Source: Shewanella atlantica (GTDB taxonomy: Bacteria; Pseudomonadota; Gammaproteobacteria; Enterobacterales; Shewanellaceae). From it: DNA of 64,000 nucleotides. How positions within the stretch are numbered: position 1 is the first letter of the stretch; every line of letters begins with the position of its first letter. Positions 23,056 through 31,696 of the stretch are shown here, one piece after another. The notes below the pieces were generated by a model, which had not been told where the DNA came from, did not search any database, and saw nothing but the letters and a program-made list of their open reading frames with translations. The position numbers were made by a program, and so were the translations under genes. The stretch is taken from assembly GCF_003966265.1 (NCBI RefSeq), contig NZ_RXNV01000001.1:558001-622000 (forward strand), read 5' to 3'.

Positions 23056-25263
23056 TTATAACCTTCTGGCTTCACTCACACCGTCAATCTGCGTCAGCTT
23101 AGCGATCACTCTCGATAAGCCGTCTAAATTGTAGAGTTCGAGTTCAAGCTCAATCGCGGCGGTTTGAGTTTTAACATCTGATGAGGAGCTCATCGCCATA
23201 ACATGGGTTTTCTCGGCCGCAAGCACAGATGTTAAGTCACGTAGTAATCCCGAGCGATCATTGGCAATAATTCGCATACGGATCTTGTATCCCCCGGAGT
23301 AGTTCTCCCCCCAGACAACATCAACAGCGCGTTCCGGATGAGCACGCATCAACTCTTTTACCTGTTCACAATCGGCTCTATGAACTGAAATACCACGCCC
23401 TTTGGTGATAAATCCGAAAATCTCATCTCCCGGTACAGGTTGGCAACAGCGGGCAATATGACTCATTAAGTTGCCAACACCATTGACTTCAACCTGACCT
23501 TTGCCCTTGCGGGTAGACTTGCTCTGGCTCTTCTTAACCAGATCTTCGACCGCTTCCTCTTCGGTCAGATCGTTGATCCGCATCTGGCTTTGAACATGGT
23601 TGACCACCTGATTAAGGCGGACATCACCACCACCGATTCCGGCCAGAAGATCATCCATGCTCACCATGTTAAAGCGCTCGACGGCACTTTGGGCATCTTT
23701 GATCTTAAGACCTGAACGAGAAAGCTCCGCTTCGAGCATCTCTTTACCGGCAACTATGTTTTTATCTCTGTCTTGCTGCTTAAACCAGTGCTGGATTTTC
23801 GAACGAGCACGGGAGGTGCGAATGTAACCTAAGTTAGGGTTTAGCCAGTCTCGTTTTGGATTTGGGTGCTTGGAGGTAATGATCTCAATCCGCTCACCCG
23901 TTTCAACCTGATAGGTAAACGGCACAATTCTGCCATCGACCTTAGCGCCGATACACTTATGACCAACGTGTGAGTGAATATAGTAAGCAAAATCCAGCAC
24001 GGTTGAGCCCAGAGGCAGGTCGACAACTTCTCCGTTAGGGGTAAATACGTAGACCCGGTCTTCGAATACCTGACTGCGCACCTCTTCGACCAAGTTGCCA
24101 CTTTCGGCGACATCCTCTTGCCATTGAAGAATTTTACGCAGCCAGTTAATTTTCTCCTCATAACCACTCTGCTTGCCGCCACTCGCGCCCTCTTTATATT
24201 TCCAGTGAGCGGCAACACCGAGCTCTGCATCCTCATGCATCTGTTCGGTACGGATCTGAATCTCGACCGTTTTCCCCTCCGGCCCGACAACTATCGTATG
24301 AATCGATTGATATCCGTTAGGCTTAGGGTTCGCCACATAGTCATCGAACTCCTTTGGGATATGGTGCCAAAGCGTATGAACAACACCGAGAGCACCGTAA
24401 CAGTCCTGAAGCCTGTCGGTGACGATTCGAACGGCACGCACATCGAAGAGCTCATCGAATGTGAGGTCTTTGCCCTTCATTTTTTTCCAGATGCTGTAAA
24501 TATGCTTAGGTCGGCCGTAGACTTTCGCTCGGATCTGGTCTTTATCTAATCTGGCCTGGAGTTGAGCGACAAAGTCATCGATAAAGGTTTCACGATCGAG
24601 TCGTTTTCCATCGAGTTGCTTGGCTATCTCTTTATAGGTTTCGGGGTGGAGGTAGCGAAATGAGATATCTTCAAGTTCCCACTTAAGCTGCCCAATACCG
24701 AGTCTGTTCGCTAATGGCGCGTAGATGTCGGCAATTTCACGGGCCAATAGCACCCGGGTCTCTTCGTCGGCATTTTTCACTTCCCGCAGCAGGCAGATCC
24801 GTTCGGCCAGCTTAATCACGACTGCGCGCACATCTTCAACCATGGCCAGTAGCATGCGGCGAATATTATCTATCTGGGGCTCTCCGGCCCGGGATTGATC
24901 ATCGACCTTAAGTGCACCAATGGCATTCATGGTTTCAACACTACTCACCAATCTAGCCAACCCGATCCCAAAGGTCTCCTCTAACTTATCTTTAGACAAG
25001 ATCCCCGCATCGAAAACAACAAACAGTACCGAAGCCTGGAGCGTCTCAATATCCATATTGAGCGGTGCCAGGATCTCAATCATCTCTCTTGCACGTTGGT
25101 TAAGAAGATCATTATCCTCTTTACCCTCGGCCACCATCGTATCTATACGGCTGATCAGTTCAAGTAAAGTCTGGGCTTCATCCGTATCACTAATATAGCG
25201 ATTGACCCACTCCTCCAGCTGAAAATCCGGATCACTAAAATGTGCTTCTCGAACTGATACCAT
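23056..25263 (-). CDS. relA: GTP pyrophosphokinase RelA
   Basis: Ribosome-linked (p)ppGpp synthetase of the stringent response. 735 residues: an N-terminal hydrolase-like domain in which the catalytic HD motif is replaced (VFDAGILS near 85), so it is synthetase-only; the synthetase domain at about 235-365 (RPKHIYSIWKKM, NGYQSIHT); TGS at about 400-465; a Cys-containing domain (CCQPVPGDEIFGF) near 610; and a C-terminal ACT domain. Order rlmD-relA-mazG-pyrG-eno matches E. coli apart from mazEF. Confidence 0.98.
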   Translation of the reverse strand: MVSVREAHFSDPDFQLEEWVNRYISDTDEAQTLLELISRIDTMVAEGKEDNDLLNQRAREMIEILAPLNMDIETLQASVLFVVFDAGILSKDKLEETFGIGLARLVSSVETMNAIGALKVDDQSRAGEPQIDNIRRMLLAMVEDVRAVVIKLAERICLLREVKNADEETRVLLAREIADIYAPLANRLGIGQLKWELEDISFRYLHPETYKEIAKQLDGKRLDRETFIDDFVAQLQARLDKDQIRAKVYGRPKHIYSIWKKMKGKDLTFDELFDVRAVRIVTDRLQDCYGALGVVHTLWHHIPKEFDDYVANPKPNGYQSIHTIVVGPEGKTVEIQIRTEQMHEDAELGVAAHWKYKEGASGGKQSGYEEKINWLRKILQWQEDVAESGNLVEEVRSQVFEDRVYVFTPNGEVVDLPLGSTVLDFAYYIHSHVGHKCIGAKVDGRIVPFTYQVETGERIEIITSKHPNPKRDWLNPNLGYIRTSRARSKIQHWFKQQDRDKNIVAGKEMLEAELSRSGLKIKDAQSAVERFNMVSMDDLLAGIGGGDVRLNQVVNHVQSQMRINDLTEEEAVEDLVKKSQSKSTRKGKGQVEVNGVGNLMSHIARCCQPVPGDEIFGFITKGRGISVHRADCEQVKELMRAHPERAVDVVWGENYSGGYKIRMRIIANDRSGLLRDLTSVLAAEKTHVMAMSSSSDVKTQTAAIELELELYNLDGLSRVIAKLTQIDGVSEARRL

Positions 25264-25341
25264 CTCAATAACGTCCTTAATTTATAATCTAAATGGGTAT
25301 AAGTGACCCATGAAAGTCATCACCCTATCTTCAGCATTGTG

Positions 25342-25367
25342 CAGTGTTTGTCAATTAACAAACACTG
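25342..25367. repeat. Perfect inverted repeat between rlmD and relA
   Basis: CAGTGTTTGT, six-base loop CAATTA, ACAAACACTG. No T run follows on either strand, so it is not a standard terminator. It lies about 80 bases upstream of relA and 25 bases past rlmD. Confidence 0.7.
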
Positions 25368-25391
25368 ACAAATATGATAATTAACGGTAAA

Positions 25392-26720
25392 TTAATCCAA
25401 TTCAAACAGCGCCATGGCTTCGATATGATGCGTTTGCGGGAACATATCGATTAAGCCTAACTTTTTAAGCTTATAGCCATGCTTTAACAGTGGCTCACTG
25501 TCCCGGGCTAAGCTCGAAGGATCGCATGACACATAAACTATCGCTTTAGGTTTCATCTTTTTCAACCATTGCAGGCTCTCAAATGCCCCCGCTCTGGCCG
25601 GATCTAATAATAGTTTATCGACCTTTCCCAGCCACGCCTCTTTAGAGAGGTCGGCACTGAGATCGGTATGAAAAAATGACACATTATCGAGCCCGCAGTC
25701 AGAAGCATTCTCTCTGGCCTGTTTGACCATTTCGGGAACACCTTCGACAGCAATGACTTCGGCGCCGGACTTTGCCAACGGCAGGCTAAAGTTACCTACA
25801 CCACAAAACAGGTCTAACACCCGTTCATTTGGCTTTACCGACAGCCAATCGACGGCCTGTTTCACCATAGATTCATTGATTGCAGCGTTAACCTGAACAA
25901 AATTGCCGGGAGTAAAGTTTAGCTTCACATCGTCCAATGCATAATATGGCAAGGCATCACGCTCACCCAGGATAGTTAATTCACCTTCATTTCCCTGAAC
26001 TATCAGACTGATGTTTTTCTCACTCGCGAAGGCGGTGAGTTTTTTTGCATCTTTATCAGAGAGAGCCTTAGTCATCCTTAATACGGCAAAATAGCCATTG
26101 TCGGCATCAATTAACTCAAGATGGCCTAAGGCCTTCTTACCCGAAAGTTGATTAAGCAACAGAGATAATGGCGCAATTAAATCTGATAATGGCTTAGCCA
26201 GTACCGGACACCCATCGATATTGATAACCTGTTTGCTCGCTGAGGCCCGAAAGCCCAGGGTAATTTGCTTACTCTCTTTGTTGTAGTAAGTCGCTAGTCG
26301 AGCACGCCTGCGATAATCCCACTCCTGACCGATTAACGCCGGTGCTAGAGACTCGGCCTCGGTATGACTCAACTTAGCCATAAGATCGACCAATGCAGAC
26401 TGTTTATAGCTACGTTGTTTATCTATTGAAAGATGTTGAAGATCGCAACCGCCACATTGTTGGTAATGAGGGCACTTTGGTTCGACTCTGTCGACTGAAT
26501 CAGACTCTATCTTAAGCAGCTTAGCGCGGGCATGACGCTTTTTTTGTTCGGTGAGCTGTACGGTCACCTTTTCGCTGGGAAGCGCACCGGGAATAAATAC
26601 AACTTTCCCTTGGTGCTGCGCTATTCCGGCACCCAAGTGATCCAATTGAGTCACTTCCAAGGTGACTTTTGCCGATAGTTGCTTAGAACTGTTTGGTTTC
26701 GCTTTAAAAAACTGTGCCAT
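25392..26720 (-). CDS. rlmD: 23S rRNA (uracil(1939)-C(5))-methyltransferase
   Basis: SAM-dependent enzyme formerly RumA. 442 residues: N-terminal TRAM domain (about 20-75), the 4Fe-4S cysteines in [14 protein letters not shown] near 83-95 with a fourth Cys in GCPVLAKP near 168, then the methyltransferase fold with [14 protein letters not shown] near 300 and the catalytic Cys in [13 protein letters not shown] near 400. Divergent from barA, upstream of relA as in E. coli. Confidence 0.97.
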   Translation of the reverse strand: MAQFFKAKPNSSKQLSAKVTLEVTQLDHLGAGIAQHQGKVVFIPGALPSEKVTVQLTEQKKRHARAKLLKIESDSVDRVEPKCPHYQQCGGCDLQHLSIDKQRSYKQSALVDLMAKLSHTEAESLAPALIGQEWDYRRRARLATYYNKESKQITLGFRASASKQVINIDGCPVLAKPLSDLIAPLSLLLNQLSGKKALGHLELIDADNGYFAVLRMTKALSDKDAKKLTAFASEKNISLIVQGNEGELTILGERDALPYYALDDVKLNFTPGNFVQVNAAINESMVKQAVDWLSVKPNERVLDLFCGVGNFSLPLAKSGAEVIAVEGVPEMVKQARENASDCGLDNVSFFHTDLSADLSKEAWLGKVDKLLLDPARAGAFESLQWLKKMKPKAIVYVSCDPSSLARDSEPLLKHGYKLKKLGLIDMFPQTHHIEAMALFELD

Positions 26721-26752
26721 TTAGGCCTCTAAATCAATAATAATACTGGCCA

Positions 26753-26776
26753 AGACTGCCTCTCTTCTGGCAGTCT
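26753..26776. repeat. Inverted repeat in the rlmD-barA divergent region
   Basis: AGACTGCC, eight-base loop, GGCAGTCT, about 40 bases upstream of barA and 33 bases upstream of rlmD. Could be an operator or an mRNA hairpin; no known site matches. Confidence 0.6.
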
Positions 26777-26817
26777 AGTGTAACGTTTGTCAAGAAACTG
26801 GTAAATCAGCTAACCTA

Positions 26818-29628
26818 ATGAATAATGCCAATAACATGACCAAATACAGTCTCCGTTCCTGGGTTCTGGTACTGGCGTTAGCTCCGACAATTCTGGTCGG
26901 GATATTACTGGGCAGTTATTTTACCATAAATCGTTTCTATGAACTCGAAGAAACACTCATAGAGCAAGGCGGCAATATTATTGAGCCCTTGGCGATAGCC
27001 GCCGAGATAGGGCTCGAAAAGAAAGATTTTGAAACCACTAAGAAACTGATCACCGCAGCCCAACTGAATAAATCGTCATTGGTCCAATTTATTGCCATTT
27101 TCGATACCAACAACCGAGTCATAGTCACCTCTCACCACTATAAAGATCACGAGCTCATGCGCTATGACCAGCCCTTAAGTAGCTTAATGCGCACCGAACT
27201 CGAACAAGTGGGTGATAGCCTCATTTTACGCAGTCCGATTTTCTCATCTGAACATGAACTCAAAGTTAACTCCTTCGAAGAACAGGATGCCGAACAGATC
27301 ATTGCGACTAAGCTTGGATATATCGCGGTTCTTATTAATAAAGAAAATGCGCTATTGGAACAGCACAGAGCCGCAGTTGCCGCATTTATCATAGTATTAA
27401 TCGGCGTTCAGCTGAACCTGCTATTTACCTTCAGGCTTGTCAAAAACGTCACCCAGCCGATCACCGAAATGGTGCGTGTCGTCGCTAAGATTCGTGAAGG
27501 TAAACTGGATACCCGTGTCGATGGCAATCTAATCGGAGAGCTTGATCTTCTAAAACGTGGTATCAATGCCATGGCCGGCTCTCTGTCCGACTACCACGAC
27601 GAAATGCAACAAAATATTGATCAGGCAACTTCCGATCTACGGGAAACTCTGGAACAGATTGAGATCCAAAACGTCGAACTCGATCTGGCGAAAAAGCGAG
27701 CCCTGGAGGCCAGCAGAATCAAATCAGAATTTTTGGCGAACATGTCCCATGAACTCAGGACTCCGCTCAATGGCGTTATCGGCTTTGCTAAACAGCTGTT
27801 AAAAACCCCGTTACACTCCAGCCAACAGGACTACATCAATACTATAGAAAAAAGTGCAACTAACCTTCTGGGCATCATCAACGATATTCTCGACTTCTCG
27901 AAACTCGAAGCTGGCAAGATGGTGTTGGAAAACATGCCATTTGCACTTAGGGAAGTGCTCGATGATACCATCACACTACTGTCAAACAGCGCACGGGAAA
28001 AAGATATCGAGCTTGTAATCGATATTGAATCAGACGTCCCCGAAGACCTGTCCGGCGATGCAATGCGAATAAGCCAGATAATGACCAACTTGGTGGGAAA
28101 TGCCATCAAGTTTACCGATCAAGGTAGTGTTCACCTCAAGCTGCAATTAACCGAATTCAATAATGAACAGGTTCATTTACGCTGTGAAGTCACTGACACC
28201 GGAATTGGTATTGATGAAAGCCAGCAAGAGATGTTGTTTCAGGCGTTTGGACAGGCAGACTCCTCTATCTCCCGTCGTTTTGGTGGCACGGGGCTAGGAT
28301 TAATCATTACTAAGCGCCTGGTCAATAGAATGGGCGGGCAGATAGGTTGTATCTCTAAACTCGACAAAGGATCAACATTTTGGTTCACCCTTCCATTGCA
28401 GACCAGCCAATACCCTATGGGACAAATATTGCCCTTAGATAAATTGCAGGGCAAGAGTGTACTCTTATTAGAGCCCAGAAAGTTATCGAATAACACACTC
28501 AACAGGCTCGTTAATCACTGGGGAATGAAGGTGACTAACGCCCACTCTTTCGAGCAGTTAGGCAGCGTCCTTAACCAAAAAGAATCTTTTGATTACGCAT
28601 TAATCGGCTGTAAGGGGTTAGATGCAAACGGAAATATATCGTCTCGACTGCAAGAGATAAAAGCACAGTGCCAATATCTGGTCTTACTATGCAGCAGTAA
28701 TGAAGCCATCACTCATAATTTATTGCCATTTGTCGATAAGGTGATCCCGGCGCCAATAGGCGAAAAAGCATTGGCCCAAATCCTTATCGATCCTCAACCC
28801 GATTCTGACAGTGTTTCTTTATTGGAAGACTTAGGCATACCGGAGCCCATTGAAAGGCAACCTTTACGGGTCTTAGCTGTCGATGATAACCCTGCAAATT
28901 TAAAACTTATCGACACCTTGCTCAAAGAGCTCGTCAATCAGGTTACCGTGATTGATAGTGGCCAAGGTGCAGTGAGTATCGCGCAGGAGCGTAGCTTCGA
29001 CCTGATATTTATGGATATTCAAATGCCGGGCACCGACGGTATCAGTGCCACTAAGCTTATCCGTCAGGATTCGTTAAACCGAAATACGCCAATTATTGCT
29101 GTCACGGCCCATGCCATTGCCGAGGAGCGTGAGCGAATTCAACAAAGTGGAATGGACGGATATTTGCCAAAACCTATCGATGAAGCGGCATTAAAAAGCG
29201 TCATCAGTCGCTGGAAGACCAGGCCTAAGTTCACTCACTTCGATCAATTTACACTAAACTGGGAGCTATGCTTAACCCAGGCTAATAATAAGCAAGACTT
29301 AGCGCTCGACATGCTGAAAATGCTGCTAGACTCTCTTCCGGAAACGACTCAACAGATAGAGGGTGCGCTTGAGCGGCTCGATGATAAGCAGATGCTGACT
29401 ACCGTCCATAAATTGCATGGAGCTAGTTGCTATTGCGGTATCCCAACCACACAAAAGCTATGTCAGGAAGTTGAGTCAACATTAAAGCGAGGCTCGAGTA
29501 TTGCCGATGTCGAACCTGAAATACTTGAGTTACTTGATGAGCTAACTAAGGTAGAATCGGCTGCAAATCAAGTAATATCCCAGTTATCAACGGACATAAT
29601 CGATGACAATCAAACCAGGCTTCTTTAA
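26818..29628 (+). CDS. barA: Hybrid sensor histidine kinase BarA
   Basis: Tripartite sensor that phosphorylates UvrY (SirA/GacA) and so drives the Csr small RNAs that oppose CsrA. 936 residues: membrane helices at about 15-35 and 185-205 flanking a periplasmic loop, HAMP to about 260, a coiled coil, the dimerisation domain with phospho-acceptor H311 (NMSHELRTPLNG), ATPase (DTGIGI, GGTGLGL) to about 525, receiver with phospho-aspartate D733 (FMDIQMPG), and a C-terminal HPt domain with H864 (HKLHGAS). The start is uncertain: ATGs at 26818 and 26836 both lack a strong ribosome site, and the second (MTKYSLRSW) fits homology as well. Its end overlaps the next gene by 26 bases. Confidence 0.96.
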   Translation: MNNANNMTKYSLRSWVLVLALAPTILVGILLGSYFTINRFYELEETLIEQGGNIIEPLAIAAEIGLEKKDFETTKKLITAAQLNKSSLVQFIAIFDTNNRVIVTSHHYKDHELMRYDQPLSSLMRTELEQVGDSLILRSPIFSSEHELKVNSFEEQDAEQIIATKLGYIAVLINKENALLEQHRAAVAAFIIVLIGVQLNLLFTFRLVKNVTQPITEMVRVVAKIREGKLDTRVDGNLIGELDLLKRGINAMAGSLSDYHDEMQQNIDQATSDLRETLEQIEIQNVELDLAKKRALEASRIKSEFLANMSHELRTPLNGVIGFAKQLLKTPLHSSQQDYINTIEKSATNLLGIINDILDFSKLEAGKMVLENMPFALREVLDDTITLLSNSAREKDIELVIDIESDVPEDLSGDAMRISQIMTNLVGNAIKFTDQGSVHLKLQLTEFNNEQVHLRCEVTDTGIGIDESQQEMLFQAFGQADSSISRRFGGTGLGLIITKRLVNRMGGQIGCISKLDKGSTFWFTLPLQTSQYPMGQILPLDKLQGKSVLLLEPRKLSNNTLNRLVNHWGMKVTNAHSFEQLGSVLNQKESFDYALIGCKGLDANGNISSRLQEIKAQCQYLVLLCSSNEAITHNLLPFVDKVIPAPIGEKALAQILIDPQPDSDSVSLLEDLGIPEPIERQPLRVLAVDDNPANLKLIDTLLKELVNQVTVIDSGQGAVSIAQERSFDLIFMDIQMPGTDGISATKLIRQDSLNRNTPIIAVTAHAIAEERERIQQSGMDGYLPKPIDEAALKSVISRWKTRPKFTHFDQFTLNWELCLTQANNKQDLALDMLKMLLDSLPETTQQIEGALERLDDKQMLTTVHKLHGASCYCGIPTTQKLCQEVESTLKRGSSIADVEPEILELLDELTKVESAANQVISQLSTDIIDDNQTRLL

Positions 29629-30208
29629 GCGCGTAAAAGCATTAGATTTCCAACAGAAGAAAGTATTTGCTATTGCCTTATGCCAACGCATGCTTCCTAA
29701 TTATCAGCTGTTTTCTCAAGTTTGTGAATTTGGCGATCCTCAGGTTTTAGACACTGTCTTAAACTTGCTATGGCAATCTTGCTACGATCAAAAACTGAAA
29801 CTTAATATTGATATCTACCTGGAAAGGTTAGAACTTAACACGCCAGATGCTGCCGACTTTGATGTCTACGGCGTCTATCCGGCTATGGATGCATCCACTG
29901 CGCTCATCTCACTTCTCAGCGCCATTCAGGGGAAGGTAGAAGAGGATATCGTCAATATCAGTAAGCTTTCGTCGAGCACAGTCGCAAACTATATTGAAGC
30001 AATTTCTGATGTTGAGATGGATGAAGAAGCTTTCGATGACTACATTTTTAATCATGAAGTCATGGTTGAAGAGAAGACTTTGCAAGATTCTCTACTGCAA
30101 CTTATCGAAGACAACCCTAAATTGGATGCAGGGTTTATCAAGGCATTACGTAAGGAGATCATTGAGGCAGGCGTGTCGAATATCGGCATAGCGACAGCGG
30201 AAGTTTAA
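29603..30208 (+). CDS. YjaG family protein (DUF416)
   Basis: 201 residues resembling E. coli YjaG over the full length: CQRMLPNYQLFSQVCEFGD, DFDVYGVYPAMDAS and the C-terminal IEAGVSNIGIA are the conserved blocks. Biochemical role unknown. The acidic, helical, soluble product has no signal peptide. It starts inside the last 26 bases of barA in another frame, so translation is probably coupled. In E. coli yjaG is elsewhere (near hupA), so the pairing with barA is not general. Confidence 0.85.
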   Translation: MTIKPGFFKRVKALDFQQKKVFAIALCQRMLPNYQLFSQVCEFGDPQVLDTVLNLLWQSCYDQKLKLNIDIYLERLELNTPDAADFDVYGVYPAMDASTALISLLSAIQGKVEEDIVNISKLSSSTVANYIEAISDVEMDEEAFDDYIFNHEVMVEEKTLQDSLLQLIEDNPKLDAGFIKALRKEIIEAGVSNIGIATAEV

Positions 30209-30225
30209 CTCTCTCTATTAAAGTC

Positions 30226-30477
30226 ATGCGTAAATTGATTTATGAAGGTCATGTCCTGACCAACTCTGAGGGATTGACCGACACCTGGAAACTCATCATT
30301 GGAACACAGAGCCGTATAGGCTCTCTGTTTGAATTAAGAAGACAAGTCAGTTTCTATCAAGAGCTTGGCGTTCTTCCTCCCCTAAGAGTTAGTTTGCTAG
30401 CCGCAAAATCAGCTAAAAATGATAGCGCCAAAAAAGTGGGCAAGCCCGTATCAACCAAAAGAAGAAAGTCGAATTAA
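30226..30477 (+). CDS. Small conserved-looking protein of unknown function
   Basis: 83 residues, start MRKLIYEGHVLTNSEG. It has a compact first half and a basic Lys/Ser-rich tail (KKVGKPVSTKRRKSN) that could contact nucleic acid. Only 17 bases after the YjaG-family gene, so probably the third gene of the barA unit. I do not recognise a family. The ribosome site is weak, so translation is not certain. Confidence 0.6.
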   Translation: MRKLIYEGHVLTNSEGLTDTWKLIIGTQSRIGSLFELRRQVSFYQELGVLPPLRVSLLAAKSAKNDSAKKVGKPVSTKRRKSN

Positions 30478-30497
30478 TCTTCATTCGACTCTTCTTC
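30461..30497 (+). terminator. Possible hairpin end of the barA unit
   Basis: AGTCGAAT / ATTCGACT around an eight-base loop, extended by GAAGAA / TTCTTC with one bulge. It overlaps the stop of the small gene and lacks a proper T run, so its role as a terminator is doubtful. Confidence 0.35.
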
Positions 30498-30642
30498 AAG
30501 TGCCACCTCACAAACTAACCCTTTTCCCCATTAAGATAAAAAATTAAACACAAAATATCTGTGTATTAAGACCTTAGGGGAATACCAAGCTCCTCATGTT
30601 TTATGGTATTTGTAACACTTAATCGTTTCAGGGATGGTATTG

Positions 30643-31602
30643 ATGTCACCTATCTTAACCCCGCTATTTTCAGTACTTGGGATCATGTTGTTAGGTTCAC
30701 TAACCCAAAAGCTCAGAGTATTGCCGAGCGATACCGATCAGGTGCTAAACCAATATGTTTACTACATCGCCTTCCCGGCAATCATGCTGTTCGCATTGGC
30801 GCAGACTCCCATAGAGGAGATCCTTCAATGGGGATTTATTGCCGGTTACAGTTTAGCCATGCTGCTAACCTATTTATTGGTTGCCGTTACCTCCCTGCTC
30901 ATCAATAAAAACCGTTCAGATATCGCGGCAGTACGAGCATTAAACACCACCTTCGGCAATACCGCATTTATTGGCATTCCATTGCTTTTAATGATGTTTC
31001 CAGGGCAACAAAGTGCGTTCGCGGCGGCAGCAATCGCAAGTTTACTCTCGGTTGTGGTATTTGCAATTGTACTGGTAACCCTGGAGCTATATCAGGGCGA
31101 GAAACAACAATCTGCGCTATTGACCATTACCCAGTCGCTGCAGCAGAACCCTATCGTCATAGGCAGTAGCATAGGCGTTATTCTTTCAGCGTTACAGATA
31201 CAGATGTTTGATGCCTTATCTATGATGATAAAGCAGATTGGAATGAGCTCCAGCCCCTGTGCACTTTTTGCTATAGGCATGGTTCTGTCAAAGGCTCGCG
31301 GCACCAATCAGCACGGGCACACCAACAAGATAAACCAACTTATAGAATTAAGCTGGATTAACCTCTGTAAGCTGATCATTCAGCCCTTGCTCGCCTATAT
31401 TTTATTGTCAGCCTTCTCCATCGAAGGAGATTATCTGAGCATGGGCGTTATTTTAGCTTCACTCCCCACTGCGGCCAGTGTCTACCTGCTGGCCCAAAGG
31501 TATCAGGTCAAGGCACAGATCAGTGCTCTGGCGATTATGTTGGGCACCTTATTGAGTATTTTAACTCTACCGATCGTTGATACTTTGCTTAACACTCACT
31601 GA
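30643..31602 (+). CDS. AEC family (auxin efflux carrier-like) transporter
   Basis: Inner-membrane permease, about 319 residues with ten predicted membrane helices in two halves. The family motif region NQYVYYIAFPAIMLFALA is near residue 40 and LNTTFGNTAFIGIPLL near 100. Bacterial AEC members move malate, malonate or other organic anions; the substrate here cannot be told. I prefer the ATG at 30643 because AGGG lies ten bases before it; an ATG three codons earlier leaves no room for that site. It stands alone between the barA unit and recN. Confidence 0.85.
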   Translation: MSPILTPLFSVLGIMLLGSLTQKLRVLPSDTDQVLNQYVYYIAFPAIMLFALAQTPIEEILQWGFIAGYSLAMLLTYLLVAVTSLLINKNRSDIAAVRALNTTFGNTAFIGIPLLLMMFPGQQSAFAAAAIASLLSVVVFAIVLVTLELYQGEKQQSALLTITQSLQQNPIVIGSSIGVILSALQIQMFDALSMMIKQIGMSSSPCALFAIGMVLSKARGTNQHGHTNKINQLIELSWINLCKLIIQPLLAYILLSAFSIEGDYLSMGVILASLPTAASVYLLAQRYQVKAQISALAIMLGTLLSILTLPIVDTLLNTH

Positions 31603-31636
31603 CGAGTTTAGTGGGCAATATTCACACAAAGCTTTA

Positions 31637-31674
31637 CTGTATATAAAATCAGTATATACTGTTTAAAAACACAG
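31637..31674 (+). promoter_or_regulatory. Two LexA boxes upstream of recN
   Basis: Box 1 CTGTATATAAAATCAG at 31637-31652 and box 2 CTGTTTAAAAACACAG at 31659-31674, both fitting CTG-N10-CAG, 22 bases apart centre to centre (two helical turns). They end 22 bases before the recN start. E. coli recN is also multiply operated. Confidence 0.88.
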
Positions 31675-31696
31675 TACATTTAAAAAGGATGTCGCT

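Noticed and set aside
23841..24290. 149-codon minus-strand frame inside relA
   Set aside because: Out-of-frame shadow of relA; Arg/Ser-rich translation without family features.
30603..30908. 101-codon frame overlapping the AEC transporter start
   Set aside because: It is a shadow in another frame of a well-supported membrane transporter.
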